The position numbers and the translations under genes are program-made. From Mytilus galloprovincialis (lineage: Eukaryota > Mollusca > Bivalvia > Mytilida > Mytilidae), in the NCBI RefSeq assembly GCF_965363235.1, contig NC_134845.1:80506413-80570412 (forward strand): a stretch of 64,000 bases of DNA. The letters are read 5' to 3'. Below, one piece after another: positions 34,101 to 45,637 of the stretch. The notes under the pieces were generated by a model. The model did not search any database. It was not told where the DNA came from and saw only the letters and a list, made by a program, of their open reading frames with translations. Position 1 is the stretch's first letter. Every line of letters starts with the position of its first letter.

Positions 34101-37100
34101 TTTTATTGATTTTATGTGGACAACAAACTATTAATTAGAATGCAAAATAAATTTGGTGTAGGTCTGGTCCAACTGAGGAGAGCATTTCTCTTCTCTTTGA
34201 TGTATACTATAAATAGGTTTCTAAAGCGGCTATTACATGTATAACAGTGGTTGCCAATCAGGGATTTTTATTTAACTGTTTAAGAGTTTAAAAAATAGTC
34301 TCGGATTCCTTAAACAGCATGTACATTATACATGCTTGTTTTCCACTAGCATATACCCCGCGGTATGAAAAACTTGTGACAAGGGTTTCATATGAAATAA
34401 AATTTAAAAAATAAAATCCTCCCACCGGCCCCATTTTTTTCAAAAAATTGGATGAAAATCTACTAATTAATTTTAGATGGCCTAATTCTTAAGTTTTAAA
34501 ATTTAAAAAAAACTTTCATGCATTTGTGCAGGAAATGCAAAATGACAAGATGTAGGAGAAGTCTTCACCAAAAAATGTAAGAACGGGACTGAAAATCCTG
34601 GGCAAAGATGTGTACCAACCTGAGCAAAGCTATATCTTCCAAAATCTGTTGTCTCAAAGCTCCACATGTGTCTATTATATCACACACCAACAAATTATGC
34701 AAATTAGATACACTCCTAACATTATCTTCTATAAATAGACAACTTAGGTCAAGGTCATTGTTCATGGCTATTCTAATGATATCATTATGAACTTCCTTCC
34801 TTGCCAACAGAGTAGCATGGGAAATCCCCTGTTTTAAAAGTTGAATTGTCAAAAGAGATAGTTCTAAGCACATGTCTAAAACGGAAACATTTTCACTTTC
34901 GCCTTTTATCACATATTTTTCAATCGCCTGGCAATAGATTCTGTTCATATCCAGATTGTTTAATTTTGAGATTTCTGTCCTTTCTAGTAAAACCGGATCA
35001 TGATAGTTCTGCAATACAAAGTTTTCCGCCATTTCCACATCACAACTTATTGTATCTGAGTCTTTCACTTGGCAAGAATTTAAATACAGGTAGTTTCCAT
35101 CTAGATTGAAACACAAATGGAGCTTACTTCCACTACGGATCTGGTAATTATTCTGCACTGCAAAAAAATTAGTTGACTTTTCAAAAAGTTGAATTTATTC
35201 ATTGTAGCATTTCGTATCAACAATAATAATTAAAAATATTAAATACAGTTAATTCAGTAATTATTGCATAGTGTATTGTATGCATTTATTATTGTGATAT
35301 ATTTGAATAATGGACAAAAATGTAGGAAAAGAAATTTGTGTATTTTTTTACACGAGTTGAAAATCATTTATGTCATTATGTATGCAAATTTTCTAAAAGA
35401 AAGTTTCTTGGTTTTTGGGGATATTATACATGTTATAAGTCCACTCATTCCCTTCAACACCAATTCTTAATGAATAGTCCTAATTAATCTAAGAGGAATA
35501 TTTCTATAGAAATTAATACAAAAACTAGACAAAAGAAACATCTAACCATTTTTATTTGTGTAGTATGATTTGTCTCCCTTCTATGAAATTAAGTCAACAT
35601 TATTTCAGTAGAAACTTTAAAAAATTTATTGCTCAAAATTGTTTTATGTTATCAATTCCACCTTATGTAATAATGCTGTATTTTGATTGGATGAGAGCCC
35701 TGGTATATTTTACCAATTTCTATGTATTGAGATTTTCTTTTCTATGCCGGGGTATTTGTCATTAAGGAATTCCATGTGCCGGGGTATTTGCTAGCAAATA
35801 CCATGGCAGATGGGGAATACCCTAGCAAGTACCATGGCAGATAGGGAACACCATGTCTAAAAATAACTCAATGAATTATTTCTATTCTAATATGACAAAT
35901 TCATGGTCATTTTAAATTTATGGTTCCAGCTGGAATATTTTAAGGATAAAGCATCATTATTGAATGACGTAAAAACCAGGGAACCTGTACTTTTAATGAC
36001 GTCATAAATAAAATTCAATGGAAATGAATTGTCAACTGGTCACATAAAACTGGAATCCACTTGTAACTAAATGTAGTAGTCAGCCGAGAATCAGCAAATT
36101 ATCATAAAAAGTTCAGCTAGTGACTTTACATAAAAAAATTATGATAAGAAATGATTATACGGTCAATGCAATTTGACTGCGCAAATAGCACAGCGGCAGT
36201 GTATACAAAAATTATACATTCAAGTAGAAATAACATATGATACCTGATTATAATAAACTAACTGGGGTTGAACATTCGGTGGAATTAAACAATTATATCA
36301 TGCTTACAAGGGGTATTTGCCAAAAATACCGGTTTCGAGGTAATCAAATTTCCCTCGCCTATCGGCTCTTGAAATTTGTACCTCTCAACCGGTATTTTTG
36401 GCAAATACCCCTTGTAAGCATGATATATTTGTATAATATACAATTATTTTCAGATGTATTATGATACTAACATAGCCATCATCTTTTCTGTAGATTTTCT
36501 GAGAAAAACCATTTGTTTTTGCATTAACCATTCTTCTAAAATGTCTAAGCAAAACTGGTATATTAAATGTATAGTCCTCATTAATTTAAGGTGGTATGGG
36601 AGTCTAAAATAAAAATGATAGAATTTGTTCATACTTTGCCAAAACGTTGTATCTATTGATACATGTTGAAAAATATAATAAAAATGATAGGTCACCGCGC
36701 ATTTTCTCAAGCTACAGGACGGGACAAAATGACACATTTTGTATGGATTATACAGGAAAAAACACCATTTTGTGATTAGAAACTAAACAAAATGATAGAA
36801 TTGTTAAATACTTCAGGAAAAGATAGCTTTCAGACACTGCTTTGAGAATATCAAAAGAAAAGATAGGGTCACCGTACGTTTTTTCCGGCTAAAATACAAA
36901 ATAGGAAAATTCCATACAGAATCCTTCAGAAAATGCACTTTTTTAGAGTTACCTCCCCTTAAAATGCCAATTTAAAAAAAAATAAAAACAACTAAAAATA
37001 ATTAACATTTGCAAAAATATCAATATTTAGAAGTTATATTCTTATAAATTGGTACTTTTAAATGAAAATGTACATTAAACATCTGCATTCCTGCATCAAA

Positions 37101-40100
37101 TTTTGCTATCTTGATGGAAAATCTGGACCTTTGATTCTCTGTTTTTTACAATCCAAGATGGAGGAAGACACCCATACCACCTTAAGAGGATCATTTCAAT
37201 AGAATTTGATACCTGTAAAGCAAAATAAGCCTTTCACCATTTATTTGTAATATGAGTTGTCTCCCATGAATTAATAAATACTCCTACCTTGCCCATTCTG
37301 ACAATAACAGAAGTTAGAGGGCAGCACAGGATAAATAGCTTGTTCCCAGCAGTTTTTATTGGTTGGATCTGTTGATATTGAGATGTCCTCATCAAGGTGA
37401 AGGTCAAACCACATTGAAATGGCGTCCAGCTTACCACACTTTGTCACAGAGACATCAGCATCCCACTGTATACCACTACATAAAATGTCTAATTCCTGAT
37501 GAATGACACAGAAATATTTTTATTTAAAACACAAGTTAATGACATGAAGTGCATTTCAGATTGATTGATTGTTGGTTGTTTGATGTCCAGTGAAAAATAT
37601 TTCAAGCATGTTTGTTTGCATAATTAAATATCTATAAAACATAACATATACACCACAAATGGTGATAAATGAATGTACTGTTATTTCCTTGTTTTCTCTG
37701 TTTCTTGGGGTTTTTGTTTTATTATCACTTTGGTGTCTTTTCTTCCCTATTTTTTTGTTTAATTTATTTTTAATTTAATTTTTAATTTAATTTTGTTTAA
37801 TTTATAGAAAATCATAAATGTCTCTAAATCGTAAATGTCAATTTCTTTAAAAACTATAAAAATAGACACCTGTAAAACTATTTATTTAACAAACTCACAG
37901 CATGAAATTCAATAATGAATATATTCTCACATATTGAGATTAAAGCACAAAGACTAACCTCTAAACTTGTAAAATTGACCTTGGTAAGAATGACTGGATC
38001 AGCTAAAGGTTTATAACTCCCTCGTAATGTTGACAGATTTTCTGTAGTGTATGGATCAACCTTTGAACCCGTTGTACAGTGTATAGGAATGTATGCAATG
38101 TCTACATTCTGTAAACCTGAAAATAAAAACCTGTAAAAAAAAGCATAATTTTATGAGACTTAAAAACAGTAGTGTTGCTTATAAAAGGAAACTACTGAAT
38201 CAAAGGGTTCAGTTGATAAAGTTTCAAAATTTTTGGTTCTGAATATTTGTATTGCAAATGTCCATTTGATATTTTGTATATGTTTCAACTACAATTCCAT
38301 ACACTTTTTTTAAATCATTTATGATTTATGTTATTAAAATTTTGCAAATTTTTTTTTTTGTGTAGTTGTGTAAACTATTGTGTTTTATTTTGTACTTTTG
38401 ATCTCAGGTGTTTTCTGTGTCCCAATTGTAGATAGGTGTATACTTGAAGTCTTCTTTTTAAGTTTTGGCTTGATCATGTTGCTAGGTTGACCATCACAAC
38501 ATATATTTGTCACAAATCTCCAACTTTTTTTGCTGTGTCTCAAATAGTGCTTTGTCATGCTATCTATTGAACATCTTTTCTTGTTTTTCAAAACTACTTT
38601 TCCTTCATTTCCATAAACTTATTATTAACTTTACTTTGTCATTTTTGACCTACTGAACATTCGTAAATCACTGCTTGCACTTAAAATTACAAGTCACTGA
38701 CAACTGGTATATATGAGACAATATATGAGATTCTTGCATAACTTCATTTTGTTGTGTAAACTATTCATTCATGTTATCTAAACATTTGAAATTGTCCTTT
38801 GGTGAGCTTTTATGAGCTTTTAGTCTTGTCTGTAAAAATCATTTGTATCTTGTCTATTATAAAAAAAAGTACCTATTTTTGTTCCTAATTGTTTCACATT
38901 CTATTGGACATACATATATTGTAGCTCCACATGGTATAACTGTAGGGTTCAACTATGAAAAAAAGTTTCAATGAGTTAAGTTTTACATAAACATATACAT
39001 GACATAGATTCTACCACTGCATAGTTTTTTTCTATAAACAAAGCTTGCTGACTGTTGTAGTTTAAACTGACATAAGTAACTTCGGGCTGTTCATGAAAAT
39101 ACTATTTCCTCCAGGGACGGCGCATTTTTTACCCCCACCACCTGCAGAAATAATAATGAATTAGAACAAAACTCAGTTTGCATTATGTTATTTCACTTAC
39201 AATTTTTTTTTTTTTTAAATAGCCTTGCCTTGGTGGACATAGTATTTTCTGAAACATTCCTTAGAAATTATAAGGTATTTAAAATAGAATTTCTGTAAAT
39301 AACCAATTATGAACCAGCGCCGGTTTATAATTTCATACAATGATTATTTTTATTACAATAGATCAATAATAGTAAGTGCATGCACATGAGAGAGAGAAAA
39401 GTTAATAGGGGAGACAATTAACATGAAAAGTTACTTCCCTTTAAACAGAATCTAAATATGGACCATAATTTGGTATTCAGCCTTTGGTTTCTTTTTGTAT
39501 CCTTTTTTATAAGTTCTAAAATTTTAACTTTTATTTTGTGGGTTGTGTTGGTGTTAGAATAGTATGAATGGAGCAATTGAGTTTTTCGAGAAAAAATTAA
39601 TACATTTTGATTCACCGTTTACGTGACATGAAACCAAACAGGAAACCAATCTTTATTTTCTTTATTTTGCACAATATAATTCAAAAGGCATAAATAAACA
39701 CCATTACTAGTGTTACTTGGTTCATGTTAATATTTAAAATCTATTTTCAATGTTATATTAAAGTTTTTTTTAAACCTGACAGGAAACCATAAGAAACTGA
39801 AAGCATTTTTTTAGTTTTATTTTATTGCAAAATCTGCTTAAAATAATCTGAACAGTATACTTTTTCTTAAAATCCATCTTAAATGTAACAGTATTATAAA
39901 ACTCCTAAATATGTGCTTGTTTTGAAAACAATTAGTACAATTTATTCAGAATTTTCCATATTTTCTTCATTGATACAGGATACCATAATCGTTGTATCTT
40001 GATGTTTAAGCCAAAAAAATGTATTTATATTTGGTTTTGATATTCCAGTTATATACAATTTATTCCAAATCATTGGCAATGTAACATTCTTTAAATCCAG

Positions 40101-43100
40101 TAAAGAAAAAAACTTTTAACTTGGAATTAAAATCTTTAAAATAGGCACAATGTGATACTTGTGACCTGTACACCATCTACATGGTTTCCACATTTTTACC
40201 TACTTTAGTGGGCTAAAATCAATAAAGTACTTCCTTTCAAGTCATGCATGGTAAAATATCCAGTAATATTTACTGCTGAAGTTAAATCAATCCAACGAGC
40301 ATTGGTACAATGATAAGAGACGTAATTTCAATTGATTTTTCCAAGGACTCTTCACGTCATTATCGGGAAACGAAGTGTGTTCTAACGTCTGTCAAATATG
40401 AAATCGATTTTGTCAAGTCATTGGGCATTTATTTTCACACAGGATCGTATGTAACATTATGCACATAGGAAAAATAACAGACCACCGGCGCAATCTCTTT
40501 GACAATTGTATTTTCCTCTTTTAAACAAGACGAAACAAGTCTACAGATTATGTTTGCTAACATCCCGTTGGAAACAAAAACAATGTTTAGACCTAGTATT
40601 TTGTACATCCGGCCGTAATGGCGTTATCACATGTTAGTCACATGTTTCACGTATGACAGGAAATTATTAGAACTTAAGGACAAAAACAATTTTAATAAAT
40701 AACTGGACTTCTGTTTCGTGTGAAATGTAACGCATAACGATAACGTAATTTTCTTACTTAATTATTACGAAGATCAAAACAAGAATGTAAATCATCTCGG
40801 ATTTACCTGTTTGAACATCTCGCGAGAGTTCATATTTGCATATTGTTTTTAAGAATTCTATTACAACAAAGCAGATAACATCATCTAAAAATTGCGTTAC
40901 GAAATCGGACACAAAAATCACGCCACTGTTCTTACATCTGCTACATAAATATTTATAGTTCTCGGCATTTTCTTCTCACTATTCTTATTGGTCGATGTTC
41001 TTTGTTATTTGAAAGCAAAAGTTACGAATTTGCCGGTGACGATTAGCTATAAATCAGTCAGCGTTATGCTCTTCGGAAGCAAAAAGTAACGCGAGAAACG
41101 ACACAAAAATACGGTTGTAGAATCTTTGAAATTCGTATATTTTAATTTTTTTTCTAGGGAAGAGTAGCATACACTTGTATGTTGATAAAAATAATGGCAT
41201 CTTTAGATGTAGTTACAACTTTTCTTACAGTAATTCACATTTTATCACTTTTCTATAGTTATAGGAAACGGAGCCCAATAGCAAATTATGGTCCATATAC
41301 ATGTCATGTTCTTCAGAGTTGGAAATCTATCGGAATATTCATATTCTATCAAAATCTAAACTATTCTTTTTGATTTTCATTATTTTAGCAAGTACAACAT
41401 TGAAATTTCTAACAACCCAAGCCACTTACAAATTTTAGCTGAAATAAAAAAACGTTCTGACATAGGTGTTTAATAAACCTTACCCACAATTATGTTCAAG
41501 TTAGCCGATACTTTAGAAAATTGATTTGTTTGAAATATCATATCAATTTTGCTTTTGACAGTTGTTCAAGTATGTTATTTTTCTGCTGTGGTATTTACGA
41601 TATATTTAATACACAGTACCTCTTCCTTTTCTTCATCCAATGAAATCATTAAGTTCTGTAGCGCATGCTGTATTGTACTGACAATGTTCTCTCCAAACAA
41701 AGCTGCATCAAATGTCTCCGTCACTACCAATGATACTCTATAACAGAGATTAAACATCAAATACCATTTTATATATATGTTCTAATTTTAACATGGTGAG
41801 TTTGCTGTCTCATATCTCCTATAAAATATTACTAATGAAATTTTATCAACCCATGAATGTACTGTGGATTCATTATTATTCGCTGAATTCCACTTTTCAT
41901 GGATTTTGTGGTTACAAATGAACCCCAAAATTAAATGTTCAACAAATGATATATTTTCTATTGGATTGTGATCAGATTTCATCAAAATCATGCAATAAAA
42001 TATCCACATACATGCAAGTTATCCTTAATCCATGAAAAAATTGGTACCTGAGAAAATAAATGAATCTATAGTATGTTAATGTGTAGCCATGGAATGTCCA
42101 TAGATACTGATTTTAACTTGTGTACTATTTGTGTGTTACCATGGTCACAGCTGAAACAAACCTACCTGTCAGGAATGTCCTCTGGAATTAGGATGTCTGT
42201 AGATGTTTTACAGATCAAATCAATTGTATCTTGAGCTTTGTTGGCTTGGAAGACATCACTGGCAATCTCACACATAGTTTTGGACTTCTCACAGGCATGT
42301 ATTTCTGGTATACCAGCCTTCATGGCAAATAAACTGAAAGTAAAATAAGTTCTTTCATTTTTTTACATAAATAAGGCCATTAGTTTTCTCGCTTGAATTG
42401 TTTTACATTGTCTTATCGGGGCCTTTTATAGCTGACTATATGCGGTATGGGCTTTGCTCATTGTTGAAGACTGTACAGTGACCTATAATTGTAAATGTTT
42501 GTGTCATTTTGGTCTTTTGTGGATAGTTGTCTCATTGGCAATCATACCACATCTTCTTTTTTATATACATATGTTGACCTAAAGTAAGACATCATTGGTA
42601 ATCTCACACATCGTTTTGGACTTATCACATGCATGTATTTCTGTTATACCAGCCTTCATGGCAAATAAATTGTAAGTAAAACTAGATGTGTCAAAGCGAC
42701 ACAAATGGCCCTGTCCCAAAAAAGTTGAAAAATCTGCAATTTCAATATTAACACATGTGGACATAAACATGATGGTAGTCTCATAAAAAAAATTGTATAA
42801 CTGTGATTTTCAATAATTTATCAGAGTTCAAAGCCTGTAATTTCAGCCAAAATTAGCGGAGCGAACAAAACTTTTAAAACCTTGATCTGTAACTAATCAT
42901 GGTTATATAAAAAAAGAAGATGTGGTATGATTGCAAATGAGACAACTATCCACAAGAGACCAAAATGACACAGAAATTAACAACTATTAACAACTATTTA
43001 ATACTAGTATCAGGTATGAAAAATATATTTTATATCTCATTTTATTCATAAATACAGTGAACACTGGTAACGCACATACCAAAAATCAGCCCAATATCTG

Positions 43101-45231
43101 AAGGCATTAAGAAAAAAAGTCTGTATAACTGTGATTTTCTAAAATTCCTCAAAGTCCATAGCCCGTAATTTCTGCAAAAATTAGTGGAGTGGAGCAGAAC
43201 AAAACTTAAACTTGATCTGTAACTCATCATGGTTAACTCACATACCAAAAATCAGCCCAATATCTGAAGGCGTTTAGAAAAAAACTCCATATAATGGTTT
43301 GTTGCGGAATGACGAAATGACAATTTGTTGCTGTGCCATAAAAAACTCCATATAATGGTTTGTTGTGGAATGATGGAAAGACACTTTGTGTGGCCATAAA
43401 AAACTCTATATAATGGTTTGTTGCGGAATGACGGAATATCACGTCGTTGTGAAGCCATAAAAATATATGAATGTAGAAATACAAAGAATGTATGGAACCA
43501 TCAAACTTTAAGGGCAAAACAAGTGTATGGTCAATATTGACTTTGAATTGTAAATTTGAAACAATAACATTATATTGTATTATATTTCAAAACTAAAGAA
43601 CACAAAAAAATCATTTTATTTCTCAAACTACAAAATCAAAGATGTTCACAGTATTTATGAATAAAATGAGATATAATATCTATTTTTCATACCTGATAAT
43701 AGTATTTAATACATATTCATATCAATTTTATGTACCCTAAGTTGTTGTCCATTTGTTTGATGTGTTTTATCATTTCATTTTGCCCTTTGATTAGCTATTA
43801 GGGACTCTCTTTTTTGAATTTTCCTTGGAGTTCAGTATTTTTGTGATTTTACTTTTTATGTGATAGTATACATTTTGTATTTATCAGCAGCTTAGTACAT
43901 GTACCTCATAAACATATATATAGTCAATATCTCCTTTTATTCCAAAATACATTTACCATATTAATCAAATGATTTATAAAATGCAAGGTTATTTTTTACC
44001 TTAAGATTCCTGTTCCAGAGCCTATATCTAACACTGATCTATGACCTCTTTGTGCTGCTCTACGTATTGCAATACGGTAGGCACAATTACGTCTCACATC
44101 ATTCAACATTCGGAAATGCCAGCGTTCAACCAGATGACTGCAGACATTTTCTAAATTCTGTCTGGCTGCTGTGTAATCTGGATTTATCTGTATAGATCTT
44201 CTGATGTACAAGGCTGCTTCTTCAATGTAACCAAGTCTGAATAAAATAGATTTATATATACTATATATATATATATATAGTTCTGATGTACAGGGCTGCT
44301 TCATCAACGTAGCCAAGTCTGAATAAAATAGGTACTGCTTAAATTGACTGACTAGAATTAATAAAATTGTAAAACAATATCAATTATTAAAGATAAATAC
44401 ATTGCATTCTTATCTTCTACTACACAAATCAAAGGAAAACATTTGGTTGCAGCAATACATCAAATATTCAGTGAATTTTTCCACTAACTGTAACATAAAT
44501 GTACAAGTACGATTTTGTGATAGGCTGATTTTGTTTTAGTCAGAGCAGTGGCGGATCCAGAACTCTTCCTAAGGGGGGCGCTGACTGACCTAAGAGGGGC
44601 CCGCTCCAGTCATGCTTCAATGATTCCCTATATAAGCAATCAAATTTTTCCCACAAAAGAGGGGGCCCGGGCCCCCCCCCCCCCCCCTGGATCCGCCTAT
44701 GCAGAGTTACATGTATCAAGCAGTGACGAATCAGTCCTGTTAAATGTCCATCCCCCTCTTTTTATACTACAAGCTATAATTACTAATTATGATAAATGTT
44801 TAACATGGTTTTAAATTGAGCATTTCAGTCAAATCTGTGAAAACGAATTTGACAGATAGTGCCTTTATGGTTTTTATCGATATACATGTACAATGTACAT
44901 GTATGATTGTTTTGCTTTTAACAATGTTGTTTAAGTTTTACCTAAACAGCTGAGCTCCAATATTATTTAGAATAGATTCACAATCTGGGAGGATTTCACA
45001 TGCCTGGTCATAACATTTAAACAGATCATCAATTCTTTCTTCCGAGATCAATTGATTTGTCCATTCTGTCATACAATGTATAAAGTCATCTATCACTTCA
45101 CTTTGTTTATGAGGTGAAAGTTTTAAAAAGAGCAAAAAATTGGCAAAGGAACGTCCATACTTTTTCTTTGAAAGAAATGACTTTGCACAAGACAAGGATG
45201 ACTTGCTTATGTGACTTGTATCTGATGACAT
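31139..45231 (-). CDS. PRMT9: Protein arginine methyltransferase 9, ten exons
   Basis: Coding exons in transcript order: 45231-44942, 44236-44000, 42333-42166, 41737-41620, 38952-38873, 38130-37959, 37495-37288, 35157-34620, 33041-32885, 31507-31139. All borders are AG/GT with matching phases; total about 778 aa (human about 845). Residues 1-130 align with the TPR-like start of PRMT9 (QLFRLGYIEEAALYIRR). Then come LVERWHFRMLND, SAM-binding motif I VLDIGSGTGIL (~164) and the double-E-like loop VTETFDAALFGE (~237). Later exons match the second, degenerate methyltransferase half, ending with a VSHWKQAAIM block. Known role of the family: symmetric dimethylation of splicing factor SF3B2. The end of exon 4 is the least certain: GAG|GTACTG is used, but ATC|GTAAAT 21 bases later keeps the same phase. 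Introns are rich in TIR elements. Confidence 0.93.
31836..32577 (+). mobile_element. TIR element with TTA target duplication, PRMT9 intron
   Basis: The left end GACCCTGTTCACACTAG and right end CTAGTGTGAACGGGGTC form a 17 bp near-perfect TIR. TTA flanks both sides (31833-31835 and 32578-32580). TGTGAACG and GATCGGTTTA-like words repeat inside. TIR style and the 3 bp TTA duplication fit PIF/Harbinger; no transposase frame, so non-autonomous. About 742 bp. Confidence 0.8.
33399..34485 (+). mobile_element. TIR element in PRMT9 intron between 34620 and 33041
   Basis: Left end TAAGGCCAATTAAAATTATT then TGCTAGATTTTCATCC. The right end reversed gives TTAGGCCATCTAAAATTAAT then TAGTAGATTTTCATCC. About 1.1 kb with a pyrimidine-rich CCCGCCCC segment next to the left end. 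The middle is unrecognised and non-coding. Target duplication not clear. Confidence 0.7.
35783..35802. repeat. Perfect 20 bp palindrome
   Basis: GGTATTTGCTAGCAAATACC is its own reverse complement. A related GGGGTATTTG word occurs near 35744, and the GGTATTTGCC/GGCAAATACC words recur in the hairpin at 36294-36427. Confidence 0.8.
36294..36427. repeat. 41 bp perfect inverted repeat (hairpin)
   Basis: Arm 36294-36334 (starts TATATCATGC, ends AATACCGGTT) is exactly reverse-complementary to 36387-36427. The 52 bp loop also pairs partly (GAGGTAATCAAATTT with AAATTTGTACCTC). It lies in a PRMT9 intron. Confidence 0.9.
36590..37181 (+). mobile_element. TIR element with TTAA target duplication, PRMT9 intron
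   Basis: Ends GGTGGTATGGGAGTC and GACACCCATACCACC mirror each other with one mismatch and are flanked by TTAA (36586-36589, 37182-37185). 592 bp, no transposase frame. TTAA targets point to a piggyBac or Kolobok type; the family is not decided. Confidence 0.85.
40300..41110. promoter_or_regulatory. CpG-richer, promoter-like island in a PRMT9 intron
   Basis: This part of the 38952-41620 intron has clearly more CpG than its surroundings (ACGTAA, TCGCGAGA, AACGCGAG). On + it has an ATTGG box near 40987 and a CTATAAATC word near 41048. No convincing coding exon follows. Low-confidence regulatory or orphan-promoter call. Confidence 0.3.
41862..42074 (+). mobile_element. TACTGTGGATTCATT-type TIR element, PRMT9 intron
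   Basis: Left TACTGTGGATTCATTATTAT, right end AAATAAATGAATCTATAGTA, about 213 bp. It matches the complete copy at 24231-24442 in length and internal AATTAAATGTTCAAC word. Confidence 0.75.
42370..42560 (-). repeat. Interspersed repeat, GATGTGGTATGATTG family, near full length
   Basis: On + it reads AAGGCCATTAGTTTTCTCGC, then TTTATAGCTGACTATATGCG and finally TTGGCAATCATACCACATCT. It is the longest copy in the window and shows both ends of the family. Confidence 0.75.
42584..42690 (-). pseudogene. Decayed partial duplicate of PRMT9 exon 3
   Basis: On - it encodes NLFAMKAGITEIHACDKSKT and MCEITNDVLL, close to exon 3 (LFAMKAGIPEIHACEKSKTM). The acceptor AG has become AA and the second half of the exon is missing. 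It lies upstream of the true exon in transcript order. Confidence 0.85.
42905..42990 (+). repeat. Interspersed repeat, GATGTGGTATGATTG family
   Basis: GATGTGGTATGATTGCAAAT and ATCCACAAGAGACCAAAATG are present; truncated on the right. Confidence 0.7.
43262..43470 (+). repeat. Tandem repeat of about 60 bp, three to four units
   Basis: AAAAACTCCATATAATGGTT then TGTTGCGGAATGACG recurs near 43280, 43340 and 43400. Larger doubled blocks (AAAAATCAGCCCAATATCTG near 43080 and 43245) flank it. No coding role. Confidence 0.8.
43715..43860 (-). repeat. Interspersed mussel repeat
   Basis: It contains TTTCCTTGGAGTTCAGTATT and TTTGTGATTTTACTTTT, the reverse complement of the copy at 175-325. Confidence 0.6.
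44280..44331 (-). pseudogene. Partial duplicate of the PRMT9 exon 2 5' edge
   Basis: On - it has a CTATTTTATTCAG acceptor followed by sequence encoding LGYVDEAALYIR, nearly the same as exon 2 (LGYIEEAALYIR at 44236). It is separated from the real exon by a (TA)n run at 44250-44279. The acceptor looks intact but there is no donor. Confidence 0.85.
44549..44701 (-). mobile_element. GGCGGATC TIR repeat, PRMT9 intron 1
   Basis: It runs CAGTGGCGGATCCAGAACTC to CTGGATCCGCCTATG, with a GGGCCC and C17 tract near the right end. CAGAG flanks both ends and may be a 5 bp target duplication. It is the reverse of the 19307-19461 copy. Confidence 0.8.
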
Positions 45232-45637
45232 GTCAGAAAATTGATAAAAACCCTAAATATTGTCATTATTCAATCATGGTAAGATTCTAATATTCCCCCT
45301 TTTTCCTTTGTGACATACTAAATTAAATGCTACAATTATCGAGAACAATCTAGTATGTCCATATCATAATATAGATGTTGACAATGCTTATTAACATACA
45401 AATAATTAAATTTCTGGTATTTAAAATTAATTACTAGCTGAAAGAATTAAATTTGTATGTAATTGTTAATCTTAAACGGAATAAGAATCCGTTGAACTTA
45501 ATTTAGAACGTTTCCATCTTAGTCTGGGGGACGTTTATAAAATAGCATTTTATGGGATACAATTGAACAAATGAATCGACTTTGACATTTGACTTTGACA
45601 TTTTCTGGCTTTTTTTAATTAAACAACTTTCCTCAAA
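45232..45637. promoter_or_regulatory. Bidirectional promoter region, PRMT9 / NDUFC2
   Basis: Only 406 bp separate the two divergent start codons, so both 5' UTRs and promoters must lie here or overlap. No TATA box is evident in a standard place. The call rests on gene arrangement, not on identified factor sites. Confidence 0.65.

Noticed and set aside
38104-38116. Alternative acceptor for PRMT9 exon at 38116
   Set aside because: It breaks the phase with the 38952-38873 exon; the acceptor giving 38130 restores phase and the FLFSGLQNVDIA reading that fits PRMT9.
41179-41373. 64-residue frame downstream of the promoter-like island
   Set aside because: No family resemblance, no clear splice partner; the composition matches intron background.
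43233-43517. 94-residue frame with PQQTIIWSF-like repeats
   Set aside because: Product of the ~60 bp tandem repeat at 43262-43470.
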